IMG/VR virus record: IMGVR_UViG_3300029787_000052
Coordinates: 1-57,432 of that record
Source: a virus
Reading direction: 5' to 3' (one strand)
DNA: 57,432 nucleotides
Shown: positions 46,714 to 57,000 of the stretch, one piece after another
Layout of the letters: each line of letters starts with the position of its first letter
Position numbering within the stretch: the stretch's first letter is position 1
The notes under the pieces: model-generated
The model's input: only the letters and a program-made list of their open reading frames with translations
Told to the model about the DNA's origin: nothing
Database searches by the model: none
Translations under genes and position numbers: made by a program

Positions 46714-48573
46714 ATGCCGTTAAAAGAATTAAAGTTCCGCGCTGGTATTAACAGGGAGTCTACGTCTTACTCCAATGAAGGCGGCTGGTTTGATTCTGAT
46801 AAGGTCCGATTTCGAGATAATTTTCCCGAAAAAATAGGCGGCTGGCAAAAGTATTCTGAGGCTCAGTTTCTTGGAACTTGTCGCTCTCTTTATTCATGGG
46901 TTGCTCTTGACGGGTCAATATATCTAGGCGTTGGCACTAATCTTAAGTTTTATGTGGAAGAGGGTGAGACCTATTCTGATATTACGCCTATCCGCAAAAC
47001 GACAACAAACAGCACAACTTTTGCAGCCACCAATGGCTCCGCGACAATTACAGTTACAGACAATACGCACGGGGCAAAAGAAGGCGACTTTGTTACCTTT
47101 AGTGGTGCCTCTAGTTTAGGCGGCAATGTCACAGCCGCGATCTTAAATGCAGAGCATCAAATTGTTAGCGTTCCTACTGGCAATACATACACGATTACTG
47201 TTTCAGTTACCGCTAACGCTAGTGACTCTGGAAACGGCGGCGGTTCCGTAACGTCTGTTTATCAAATAAATGTTGGTCTTGATACTGGGGTTACTGGAAC
47301 GGGCTGGGGTATTGGAACTTGGGGGCGCGGTACGTGGGGTTCCGGTGCTTCAAGTTCGGGTGCGGAAGCTCAACTAGGGCTGTGGACGCAGGATAACTTT
47401 GGAGAAGACCTGCTTATAAATCAGAGACAAGGAAATATTTATTACTGGGATTCATCTGCCGGGGTGAGCAATAGGGCCGTTGTCTTATCGGGTTTAACGG
47501 GGTCTAACAAAGCTCCCACAATAGCTAAACAGATCATGGTGTCGGACAGAGACAGGCACGTCATAGCTTTTGGGTGTGATGATGAATCTTCGATAGGAAC
47601 TCAAGACCCCCTACTTATAAGGTTTGCAGATCAGGAGTCTCTTACTGATTGGGAAACCAGAACCGACAACACAGCGGGTAGCCTTAAGCTGGGTACGGGT
47701 TCGGAGATCGTGTGCGCTAAAGAAGCTAGGGAAGAAATACTGGTTTGGACCGATGTGTCTTTGCATTCATTAAGGTTTCTTGGGCCACCGTTTACGTTTG
47801 GCATTACACAAATATCTGGTTTAATTACGATTATTTCTCCGAATGCCGCAATAGCCGTTGAAGATTTTTCTGTGTGGATGGGGCGGGATGATTTTTACGT
47901 TTATAAAGGTGGCGTGAGTACGCTGCCCTGTTCAGTCAAGCAGTATGTATTTAGTGATATGAACTTAACGCAAATACAGAAAATAGTTTGCGGCGTTAAT
48001 TCTGCATTTAGTGAAGTCTGGTGGTTCTATCCTTCTTCCGGGGCGACAGAAAATGACAGGTATGTTGTTTGGAATTACACAAATAATCTGTGGTACTACG
48101 GAACGCTTCCAAGAACAGCTTGGTTGGATCGCGGAATTAAAGATTTCCCTGTAGCTGCATCTAATGATCAGTATCTTTATAGTCATGAATTTGGTTTAGA
48201 CGACGGTTCAACAGTGCCAGCGTCCGCAATCTCTTCTTATATTGAGTCGTCTCAAGTTGATATCGGAGAAGGGGATAGATTTTCTTTTGTAAGCAGAATT
48301 ATTCCTGACATCTCTTTTACCACCAGCAGCGTGTCGGACCCTAGCGCCAACCTGATACTAAAGAGCAGAAACTTCCCCGGCGCTAATTATGAGCAGACTG
48401 ATACATCTGGTGTCACGCAAACATCATCGTCTCCTGTAGAGTTGTACACAGAAAAAGCAGATGTGCGCTTGCGAGGTAGGTCGATGACGTTGCGAGTAGA
48501 GTCAAGCGACGTGGGTGTGCAGTGGAAGTTAGGAACGCCCCGCATGGATGTGCGTCCTGATGGTAGGCGCTAA
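46714..48573 (+). CDS. tail stabilisation protein (P22 gp10-like hub)
   Basis: The 619-residue protein begins FRAGINRESTSYSNEGGWFD, the typical start of marine podovirus stabilisation proteins, with DKVRFRDNFPEKIGGWQK, then a beta-propeller-like body and GWGIGTWGRGTWGSG near residues 190-210. It closes the portal channel and forms the tail nozzle by analogy with P22 gp10. The WG motif also occurs in the 41926 protein, suggesting a shared interaction. Confidence 0.82.
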   Translation: MPLKELKFRAGINRESTSYSNEGGWFDSDKVRFRDNFPEKIGGWQKYSEAQFLGTCRSLYSWVALDGSIYLGVGTNLKFYVEEGETYSDITPIRKTTTNSTTFAATNGSATITVTDNTHGAKEGDFVTFSGASSLGGNVTAAILNAEHQIVSVPTGNTYTITVSVTANASDSGNGGGSVTSVYQINVGLDTGVTGTGWGIGTWGRGTWGSGASSSGAEAQLGLWTQDNFGEDLLINQRQGNIYYWDSSAGVSNRAVVLSGLTGSNKAPTIAKQIMVSDRDRHVIAFGCDDESSIGTQDPLLIRFADQESLTDWETRTDNTAGSLKLGTGSEIVCAKEAREEILVWTDVSLHSLRFLGPPFTFGITQISGLITIISPNAAIAVEDFSVWMGRDDFYVYKGGVSTLPCSVKQYVFSDMNLTQIQKIVCGVNSAFSEVWWFYPSSGATENDRYVVWNYTNNLWYYGTLPRTAWLDRGIKDFPVAASNDQYLYSHEFGLDDGSTVPASAISSYIESSQVDIGEGDRFSFVSRIIPDISFTTSSVSDPSANLILKSRNFPGANYEQTDTSGVTQTSSSPVELYTEKADVRLRGRSMTLRVESSDVGVQWKLGTPRMDVRPDGRR

Positions 48574-48878
48574 TGACAAGCCGCCCAATAGCTCCCACTA
48601 AGCCGACATTCTTGTCGCCCCCGTTTACTTACGACGTTGGGTATTTCGGAACCCTTTCTGCTAACTTAAACATTCTGGTGGCGCAGATAGAGAATCCGGG
48701 GCTTGTGCAGACTTCGGGTTTAAATATCACAAATCTACTTAACAATGATTCAACTCTGGCTGTTGGTGACGTTTTTGAGGTGGATGGATTTTTAAAAGTC
48801 AGTAGAATAAATAATCCAAATGTTGCTGGAAATAGTGGGACAATGTCAGTTGGTTCCGTAACGGTAACAATTAGTTAG
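48573..48878 (+). CDS. small structural protein
   Basis: The 101-residue protein is beta-rich and ends VGSVTVTIS, an ending similar to units in the 41926 and 39591 proteins. It overlaps the preceding stop by one base. Role unknown; a tail accessory is likely. Confidence 0.62.
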   Translation: MTSRPIAPTKPTFLSPPFTYDVGYFGTLSANLNILVAQIENPGLVQTSGLNITNLLNNDSTLAVGDVFEVDGFLKVSRINNPNVAGNSGTMSVGSVTVTIS

Positions 48879-48914
48879 CGGGATCATGACAAGTCAATAC
48901 GATTGGAGGATGCT

Positions 48915-50510
48915 ATGAGCCTAGTAGAAGCAGCGGAAGCCGTAAGACAAAGGGGACGGTTTGGCGATAGCGTCCTGATGCATGTAAACCCTCAGGAAGC
49001 AGAGGCTCTGGCGGCTGGCTCAGGTGGTTATCTAACCACTAACCCAGACACCGGATTACCCGAAGCGTTCCTTCCTGCGCTCCTTCCGATACTTGGCGGT
49101 ATAGGAGGAACAGCTTTGGCGACCTCTGGCGCTCTTGCTGGTCTGGGCGGCTTGGGGGCTTTTTTTGCCGCAAACCCCGCCCTAGCGGGGGCTGTCGGCT
49201 CAGGACTAGGAAAGACAATAGCTACTGGTGATCTCGGCGAAGGTCTTAAAACCGGACTGATATCAGGCGTAACTGGCACTTTATTGCAGGGTCTGACGAG
49301 CGGTGGTGATTTTATAAGATCAGCGGAGTCTATTGGGGGAGCGGATGCACTGGCAGCGGCTAGGGCTGCGGACGCTACTGCTAATGTGGTGCCCAGTATT
49401 GATGCTGCTGATTCTGCCTTAGCTTTACAGGCAGGTCCGGGGGGTGATTTAATCTATGGCTCAGGGAGTACGGGAAGTCTAGAAGCCCTTGATCTTGCGC
49501 GTGCGGCCAATCCAGCAGGATATGCCCCCGACGCAAGCATAACAACAAGGTTGCCAACATCTTCTTCGCTGGGGGTAGGGGAGTTTGCTGGCCAATCAGC
49601 CAAAGACATAGGCACAATCGATAGAATTTTAGAGCCTCCGCGTCCCGCTTATGTAGACCCAACAACGGGAGAATTTGTTAAAGGACAAATAAATCCACTG
49701 GGCCAAGCGGTAGGCGGCGTTGGTAGTTCGATCCTAGAAGAGGCTGCGTTCCCAACAACAGTTAACTTTGATGAAGAAGAAGAAAAAGTATACAGACCCC
49801 AACGGTTTGGAACACGGGATCGGTTTACTCCAGATGCCGACTATCGTGGCGGCATAGACCCAGAGTTTAATTACTTCTCACCCACTCGGTTTGTTGCTGA
49901 TGGCGGGGCTATGCGTATGCAAATGGGTGGTCTTGCAGCTTTGGAAGAAATGCAGGGCATGGACCCTACCGCATCAGGATTAGGCGCAATGGCTGGTGTC
50001 ATGGAGGGTGCTGATCCTGACTCATCAATGATGCAGATACAATCAATGATGATGGAGGGGGCTTCTCCTGATGGAGACACCCAAGACATAATTGTTGAGG
50101 AAGCTATTTCAGCTATTCGTGGTGAACATGCAAACCCAGACGTAGCCATTCAATCTTTTGTCGCGCAGTACGGTGAAGCGGCCCTTAATGTTTTGGTCGA
50201 ACAAGTCGGTCAAGAAATGATGATGGAGCAAATGGGTCAAAATCAAGACATGCTTGTCGAGGGCGATGGGATAGTTGAGGGTATCGGCAAGGGCCGTGAT
50301 GACATGGTTCAGGCAAGCTTAGAGGGTGAGAAGGACGTTCTTCTTTCTCGTGACGAGTTTGTTTTACCCGCTGATGTTGTTTCTGGTTTGGGAGATGGCA
50401 GCACACGGGCTGGAGAAGAAGAACTAATGAAGCTAATTGATCGTGTACGTACACGGCGCACAGGAACAAAAGAGCCGCCGAACATGGTCGGGCAGGTAAT
50501 GCCAGCATGA
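48915..50510 (+). CDS. glycine-rich internal virion protein
   Basis: 531 residues from the ATG at 48915 (GGAGG upstream; a TTG at 48903 is also possible). Begins MSLVEAAEAVRQRGRFGDSV, a marine-phage signature, followed by a Gly/Ala/Leu hydrophobic region (about 45-115) that could cross membranes. The C-terminal half has acidic, Met/Gln-rich repeats (MQMGGLAALEEMQGMDP, MMEGASPDG) and ends in DEFVLPADVVSGLGDGS. A role in DNA ejection is inferred. Confidence 0.75.
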   Translation: MSLVEAAEAVRQRGRFGDSVLMHVNPQEAEALAAGSGGYLTTNPDTGLPEAFLPALLPILGGIGGTALATSGALAGLGGLGAFFAANPALAGAVGSGLGKTIATGDLGEGLKTGLISGVTGTLLQGLTSGGDFIRSAESIGGADALAAARAADATANVVPSIDAADSALALQAGPGGDLIYGSGSTGSLEALDLARAANPAGYAPDASITTRLPTSSSLGVGEFAGQSAKDIGTIDRILEPPRPAYVDPTTGEFVKGQINPLGQAVGGVGSSILEEAAFPTTVNFDEEEEKVYRPQRFGTRDRFTPDADYRGGIDPEFNYFSPTRFVADGGAMRMQMGGLAALEEMQGMDPTASGLGAMAGVMEGADPDSSMMQIQSMMMEGASPDGDTQDIIVEEAISAIRGEHANPDVAIQSFVAQYGEAALNVLVEQVGQEMMMEQMGQNQDMLVEGDGIVEGIGKGRDDMVQASLEGEKDVLLSRDEFVLPADVVSGLGDGSTRAGEEELMKLIDRVRTRRTGTKEPPNMVGQVMPA

Positions 50511-50923
50511 TTGTATCCCTTGTCCCACCTGAATACGTTGACAAAGAGTGGCCGCATGTAGCTGATCTCTTGTTAAAAGCTATTCTATTTTCAGGGGGAC
50601 GCTGGGATATTGAGTCTGTACGCGAAGAGGTAAGAGCAGGTCGGCAGCATTTATTTCTTGTTTATGACGAAGACAAGAAAGAAACAAAGGCCGCTTGGAC
50701 ATCTAAGTTTGTAGAGTACCCCGGCTCTAAGGCTTTGCAGACATTGTTTATAGGCGGCTCTGGGTACGATGAGTGGTTTGGAGAAGTAAACAATTTTATC
50801 AAAAGCTGGGCTGAAGATAACGATTGTAATTTTGTTGAATTTATTGGCCGTAAGGGTTGGGAAAGAAAGCTGAAAAAGATTGGCTGGACTTCTGAGTATT
50901 GTTCTTATCGGATGGAGGTTTAG
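50507..50923 (+). CDS. GNAT-fold protein, gp13-like internal virion protein
   Basis: The 138-residue protein has EEVRAGRQHLFLVYDEDKKE, a Gly-containing turn and FVEFIGRKGWERKLKKIGW, fitting a GNAT acyltransferase-like fold as in T7 gp13 and its relatives. No clear acetyl-CoA P-loop is visible, so it may be structural. It overlaps the preceding gene by four bases and lies among internal virion genes. Confidence 0.72.
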   Translation: MIVSLVPPEYVDKEWPHVADLLLKAILFSGGRWDIESVREEVRAGRQHLFLVYDEDKKETKAAWTSKFVEYPGSKALQTLFIGGSGYDEWFGEVNNFIKSWAEDNDCNFVEFIGRKGWERKLKKIGWTSEYCSYRMEV

Positions 50924-50925
50924 TT

Positions 50926-51984
50926 ATGGGAAAAGGCGCACCACCCTCACCGGGGCCGCAGACATCACAGGTTACTCAGACAACGAGCAATCTTCCTGAT
51001 TATGTAGAACCGTATTTTACGAGACTGCTAGACAGGACCGAGGTTCAAACTAATCTGCCGTATGAAACTTATACTGACTCTAGGATAGCAGAGCCGACAA
51101 CGTCAGGTATTGCTTCTGAACAGCTAACTCGTGACATAGCGACAGACACTGCTTTGCAGCGTAGCTTTGATACGGCAGGTGCTGAATTTGCTGAACAGGT
51201 TGCTCGTCCAACTCAATTTACAGGCACTGATCTTGCGGGACAGTTTGATCCAGCAACTTCATTTGCCCAGTATGCAGCGCCTACCGAAGCTGTCTTAGCT
51301 GCAAGAGACCCCCGCACTCAGGTGCAGAGTTTCGTAAATCCTTATTTAGAAAACGTGCTGGCACAGCAAGAAGCTTCCGCCAAGCGACGGTTTGATGAGG
51401 CTAAGGCAGGAAGAGATGCAGCGGCAATCGAAGCGGATGCGTTTGGCAGTAGCAGAAGGTTTGTTACTGAACAACTAGCGCAACGTGATCTTGATGAAAG
51501 GCTTGATCAAATGGGCGCTGAAGCAAGGGCTAATGCTTTTAATCAAGCCCTTCAGGCGGCGACTGGTCAACAAGAGCTTGCTGTTAAAACAAGGGCGCAA
51601 GCTTTATCTGACGCGGCGGCGCAGCAAGAACGAAGATTGGCAGCAGCAGAAACCGCTGATCGTCTTGGTCTTGCTGGAGCCGAAGCAATGCTGGGTGCTG
51701 CCCCGGTTTTACAGAAGACTCGACTAGAACAGGCTGCTGCTTTAGCGGGTGTAGGTGAGTCAGAAAGATTAAGGCGACAGGCAGAACTTGATCTTAGTTT
51801 CCAAGATTTCATTAACCAGCGTGACTACGAAAGAGGTCAGCTACAGTATCTGTCTTCAATTCTTCGTGGTGTGCCTATCACGCCAGAATCAGAAGTGCGC
51901 CGTATGGAGCCGCCGCCCAGTCCGTATGCTCCTCTTCTAAGTCTTGGCTTGGGCGCTGCTGGCCTGTCTAAGCTGCTGGGGTAA
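50926..51984 (+). CDS. internal virion protein, coiled-coil
   Basis: 352 residues from the ATG at 50926, supported by GGAGG seven bases upstream; an upstream frame start at 50899 lacks a site. It begins MGKGAPPSPGPQTSQVTQTT, with a long Ala/Arg/Glu/Gln coiled coil (about 140-320) and a short hydrophobic C-terminus (LLSLGLGAAGLSKLLG). Typical of ejection proteins of marine podoviruses. Confidence 0.72.
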   Translation: MGKGAPPSPGPQTSQVTQTTSNLPDYVEPYFTRLLDRTEVQTNLPYETYTDSRIAEPTTSGIASEQLTRDIATDTALQRSFDTAGAEFAEQVARPTQFTGTDLAGQFDPATSFAQYAAPTEAVLAARDPRTQVQSFVNPYLENVLAQQEASAKRRFDEAKAGRDAAAIEADAFGSSRRFVTEQLAQRDLDERLDQMGAEARANAFNQALQAATGQQELAVKTRAQALSDAAAQQERRLAAAETADRLGLAGAEAMLGAAPVLQKTRLEQAAALAGVGESERLRRQAELDLSFQDFINQRDYERGQLQYLSSILRGVPITPESEVRRMEPPPSPYAPLLSLGLGAAGLSKLLG

Positions 51985-51996
51985 AGGGGAAGTAAG

Positions 51997-54042
51997 ATGG
52001 TAGCAAACCTTGTTCAAATTCAAGATAAGCTGAAAGACCTAAGCGATAATCAGCTTAGGACCGCTTATTCTCAAGGCACTGTTCCTCAGTTTCTGGTTAT
52101 GACCGAGATGGGTCGTCGCAAGGAAATGAAGGAAGAGTACCAGAAGAATCAAGCTCAAGGTTCTACGACTGTTGCGGAGGACATACTTTCTCCTGCCGCT
52201 AACATGGCGCGTGGTCTAGGTGCTATGGCGCAGCCTCAGAACAGGATGGCTACCCAGCCACAAAATCTGCCCATTGAGCAGTCAATGGCAACCATGCCGC
52301 CGTCTCCTCAACCAATGGCTAATAAGTTACCAGTAACTCGTATGGCTGATGGTGGCCTTGCAAAGATCAAGGCGCGTAATGGTATGAGCCTTGGTTATGA
52401 CCCCTCCTATCTTGGTGCCTTATTTCCGGGCGGGAGTTTTAGTCCTGAGGCTTTTCGGGAACTTTACCTTGGCCAAGTACCTGCTAATCAACAAAGACAG
52501 AGCAGCGTGAGAAGTGGACTTAGAGCAGGTTCTGATATTGGGGCTGGAACCTTTTTTACTCCAAGAGGCGCGATGGAAGCAGCGTTCCCTAGTGATATGG
52601 ATGCGCGTACCAAGGCTATCGAAGCAGTTGCTGCTACTTATAAGCAGCCCAGTATTTTTAGTAGAATTTTTAGCGGTACATCTCCATCAAGCAGCGGACA
52701 AATGGGGCGGGGTTCTAGGTCAGCCGTTAAACCGGCTCCCCCTTCAGTGGTTGAGCAAACTGGTTTTCCGGTCGATGCAGCAGGGCTTCTCATCGGTGAA
52801 TCTCCTGTAAAGAAGGTCGAACCCACTTCCCCTCCTGTTGTTCCTGTTTCGGTTGGTGGGGCTAAACCATCTACTGTAGATATATCTTCATTGCTGCCTA
52901 AGCCTCAGGCCAGTCCCGCTGCTGGGTTTAATACTCCTCTGTCTTTGTATGAAGACAGGTTAAGGGCAGCAGCAGCAAGACAGCAGCCAGAGGTTACTTA
53001 TAGCTCGTCCCTTACTAGCGCCGAAGCGGCGGCGAAGAAAGCGTTAACAGATGCACAGGCGGGATTAACGGCTGACTCTGCGTATAAAGATTTAGCTACG
53101 GCTTTGACTGATAGGAGAGATGCTATTGGTGGCCAGCGCGATGAGGCTGCTGGACTGGCTCTTCTCGAAGCCGCCGCTAGAATTGCTGGTTCTAAAAGCC
53201 CGTTCATTACTCAAGCTATTGGCGAAGCAGCCCCTGCGATTGCAAGCTACGGTAAAAGCTTAAGCGAAGTTAGAAAGCAAGAGAATGCTTTGTTTGACGC
53301 AGAAGCAAAGCTTACGCAGCTAGAAGTAGCAGAAGCTGCTGGCAGAAAAGACGAGGTTTCAAAGTTGCGTGGAGAGCTTCGTGATCTTGACAAGGTGCGT
53401 CGAGATATTGATGAAAAAGCTTTCAATAGATTTGAAAAGACGCGCAACCTTGAGATCAATGTAATTAAAGCCGAACAGCAGTTTGCTACTGCAAGAACCA
53501 CTGAGGCTCGTGAGAACGCAAGATTTCAACTTTCAGCAGCAAAGGATGAAAGAGAAAAAAACTCTCTTGCGAACCAGCTTGGAGAAACTCAAGCTAACAT
53601 TATTGAGCTTGAAGACTTGCTTCGTAGTGGGAAAAGCAGGGGTGGTCAACCTTTGACTGATGCTGAGAAAGCAGCGGTGCAAGATCGCATTGGAGAATTA
53701 AAAACCAGAGGAAAAGATATAGCTGGTTTAGTTAAGTCAATGAAGGGTGATGATCTTTTAACGGCTACAAGAAAGCAAGAGCTAGTTAAGAAATACAATG
53801 CCCAAATTGATAGTATTAAAAAGACACTAGGTTATGGGGTCGATACTTATATTTCACAGGCAAAGATAAAGGGTCTTACAGAAGAAGAGGCCAGAAAAGA
53901 GTTTGATAACTTGAAACAACAGCAAGCTGTCATGCAAAGAGAAATTAACAGCTTGTTGAATCTGAGTGGGGTAGCACCGGCTGGCACTTCGACTGGTGCC
54001 CTACCAAACGTAAATTTCAAAGTTAAGAAACCAAGTTCTTAG
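51997..54042 (+). CDS. internal virion protein, 681 residues
   Basis: Begins MVANLVQIQDKLKDLSDNQL, has MADGGLAKIKARNGM early on (a MxxGG motif common in this phage group) and a Pro/Ser-rich middle. A long coiled coil (about 340-600, RKDEVSKLRGELRDLDKV) and a Gly/Pro tail follow. Likely a packaged ejection or tape-like protein working with the polyvalent protein encoded immediately after it. A dispersed palindrome lies inside the coding sequence. Confidence 0.72.
   Translation: MVANLVQIQDKLKDLSDNQLRTAYSQGTVPQFLVMTEMGRRKEMKEEYQKNQAQGSTTVAEDILSPAANMARGLGAMAQPQNRMATQPQNLPIEQSMATMPPSPQPMANKLPVTRMADGGLAKIKARNGMSLGYDPSYLGALFPGGSFSPEAFRELYLGQVPANQQRQSSVRSGLRAGSDIGAGTFFTPRGAMEAAFPSDMDARTKAIEAVAATYKQPSIFSRIFSGTSPSSSGQMGRGSRSAVKPAPPSVVEQTGFPVDAAGLLIGESPVKKVEPTSPPVVPVSVGGAKPSTVDISSLLPKPQASPAAGFNTPLSLYEDRLRAAAARQQPEVTYSSSLTSAEAAAKKALTDAQAGLTADSAYKDLATALTDRRDAIGGQRDEAAGLALLEAAARIAGSKSPFITQAIGEAAPAIASYGKSLSEVRKQENALFDAEAKLTQLEVAEAAGRKDEVSKLRGELRDLDKVRRDIDEKAFNRFEKTRNLEINVIKAEQQFATARTTEARENARFQLSAAKDEREKNSLANQLGETQANIIELEDLLRSGKSRGGQPLTDAEKAAVQDRIGELKTRGKDIAGLVKSMKGDDLLTATRKQELVKKYNAQIDSIKKTLGYGVDTYISQAKIKGLTEEEARKEFDNLKQQQAVMQREINSLLNLSGVAPAGTSTGALPNVNFKVKKPSS
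52324..52339. repeat. dispersed 16-bp palindrome, copy 7 (coding)
   Basis: AAGTTACCAGTAACTC lies inside the internal virion gene, encoding KLPVT there, just as copy 1 encodes KLPVT at the end of the AspH gene. The shared codons make chance less likely, but a coding coincidence cannot be excluded. Confidence 0.65.
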
Positions 54043-54045
54043 ATA

Positions 54046-57000
54046 ATGGCTGAGATTACGATAGAAGGTATTGGTGATGTGGAGGTGGGTGATGAATTTT
54101 TCACCCTAGACGCTGCTGGTCAGCAAGCATATGCAAACGAAGTCGCAAGGCAAATATCTTTAGGCCAAACTGCTGTTGGCACATTTGCACCATCCGTCTA
54201 CCCCTATGCCGCACGAGACAAAGCAGGTTTTTTTGATCGTGTGGGCGAGTCTTTTGAGTCTGGCGTTAGCAAGGTTCGTGGCCTTAGTGCCAGTGCTGTT
54301 GAGGCTACGGGTGAGCTAACAGGGTCCGAAGACCTTACAGGCTTTGGCCGAGAAGGTCGCGAAGCTTTTGTTAAAAGAGAACAAGAGCGCGAAATTCCTG
54401 CCATACAATTTACCGACATTGATAACTTAGGTGACGTTGGCGAGTGGCTTACGGACACCATCCCCGAACAAACTGTAATGTTTGCTCCTTCGATTGCTGG
54501 TGGTCTGGTAGGAGCAAAGCTTGGGGCAAAAGCAGGGGCAGCAGCGGGTGCGTTTTTTGGCGGCGTTGGTGCAATACCGGGAGCCGCAATAGGCGGAACG
54601 ATTGGTGGTTTGCTGGGCGCATTTATTCCTTCGCTTACCCTTGGTGTAGGAGAAGTTCAAGAGTCAATTAAGTCGAAAGACTCATCCGTTGTAAATCCTG
54701 AAGCAGCATTTGCTGGAGGTACTGCAATAGCGGCGCTTGATTCAATCCTGCCCGGAAAGATTGGAGGTCAGCTTGTTAGGCGATTAGGAACAGAATCTGC
54801 TGAAGAGGTAGCAAAAAGAACGCTACTCAAGCCTATCAAGCGGGAGTATCTCAAAGCCGCTGGTAAGGGTATGGCTGTTGAGGGAATTACCGAGGCTATG
54901 CAGGAAGCAATAGCAGAGGTAACAGCGGTTGAGGCCACCGGACAGGAACTGGATGGCGCTGAACTAAGAAAGATGATGATCAATGCTGGTGCTGCTGGCG
55001 CATTGATGGGCGGTGGCGTTAGAACCGCGTCTGAAAGATTTAAGAAAACCAGAACTCAAGACGAAGTAGATCAGATACAAAAGCTTTTAGACAAGAAGGA
55101 AGCAGAGCGGGAAGCTCGCGCTCGTGAAACTATTACTCCCGATCCAGATGGTCCTCTTCTTTTAAGTTACAACGAAGCAGAGTTTACGACTGATAGCCCC
55201 TCTCAAGTTGTAGAAACTATCATTGACGAGTCAGTCAACGATGTTGCCCCCACAGGTTTGGGAGAAGATATCGGAGCGGGTGCGCCTCTCGGCCCATTCA
55301 CTGTACGCGAAATGCCTAACGGTGGGTTTGCAGTTGTTAATGCTGCGGGTGAGGTGCGGACACCGTCTTTCCAAACTCTTGACCTTGCTCAAGAAGCTGC
55401 CAATCTTTTAACAGAAAGAGTGCCGACAGCTATTGAAGCTGCTGAAGTTGAGTTCACACAAGCGGCAGCAAGTCGTGCGCTTGAAGATAATAAGATTGAA
55501 GAAACCGCTGCTACTCTAGATGCTGCTAGAGAAACAGTGACTCCTCTGGGATTTTTTAGCCGTGAGGAAGTTGGTAAAAAAATTGCTTCCCAAATAGACC
55601 GCAAGCGGACTATGGCTGTTTCTCTCAGGCCGGGAGAGATCGTGCAAAACGATGGCCTCTATACCATTGAAGAGGTGGCTGAAACAGGAGCATCCAACAA
55701 AGCCTTAAGCGCCATCATTGCTAAGAAAAAACCACTTACAGAAGACGCATCTCTTAATGTCACGGTCAGAGACATAGAAGACCTAGCGTCGACTAAGAAC
55801 ATTCGCTTTGGCGATGAGTCGTTTAAGACGTTTGCGTTGCGGACGACAGGCAAATCAATGCCACAAAATATGTCGCAGGTGCAGAGGAATGCTTTGTTTG
55901 AGCGGCTGGACGCGATGCCGGAGTTCAAAGAAGAAACTTCTATCCCTGTTATTAAGTATCCTCATTTCACGGCACAGCAGATTGCTGACGTAGCGAAAGC
56001 AATTAGGGAAACAGGTACAGCAGAGGTTTGGAAAGACACTTCAAAGCCTCCCCCTAAGGCAGCTAAAGTTTCAGATAAGTTAATTCTAGAAGCAGTTGGC
56101 GCACCTAATATAAAGGGCGCTCGACGGAAAGAAGTGGCTGGTGAAATTAGGCGAGAGCTTATTCGTCGCGGAATACTAGATAAGAACGGGACAATCAAGC
56201 GTCGTTTGGTTCTGAGGGGCAGTCCCGAAAGAACGGCCCCACCCAGTGTAAAAAAACAAGAACTGTTGCAGCGGCTTAAGCCTTTAGCTAGGGCAATTAA
56301 CGATAGGTTCCAAGCAAGGGTAAAAGCCAATCCTGCGCTGGAGGGTGTCAGGCTTAAGTTTAACAACTTAATTGAAAGTATAGAGAGCGGGGAAATCCAA
56401 GCTGACGCTGAAGGTGTGTTTAGAGCCGAGGAAGAAGCTGGTCAGCTTATTAAGACTATACGATTGGCGCTTGACCCTGTTGTTGATCCGTCAAAGTCAG
56501 ATCAAGAAAACATATCCGCTCTTGCTGAAGTGCTTGATCACGAGTTTATTCACGCAGCTTACGAGGCTGGTGTTGTTACTGATCAGGAAAAGGCGGCATT
56601 AGAGTCTTTTGTGAAGAAGGCCAAGCGTCCCGGTACTGACAAAACATATTACGAGGACAGGGTCGAAGCTCTTAGAGATAATCCTCCTAGTGAAGAGATA
56701 CTTGTAGAAGAAGCTGTAGCGGAAGCGTTCCGAGATTACGCCGCAGGTCGTCGCGTGTTCCCGCCTAAGACGCGAAACATTTTCCGTAAGATTGCTGAGT
56801 TCTTTAGGCTTGTCAAAGAAGCGGCGGCAGACGCGGACATCATAACTGGTAACGAGATATTCCAGCGTCTTGATGCTGGTGTGGCACCCCTTCGAGGGAG
56901 GCGGTCTGGCGGCAGGGCTACAGAGACAACCGCTACTCCAGTTAATCTTAACGCAGCAGAGACAGCTACGGTTGAAAGAGAGGGTCGTGTTCCCGACTTT

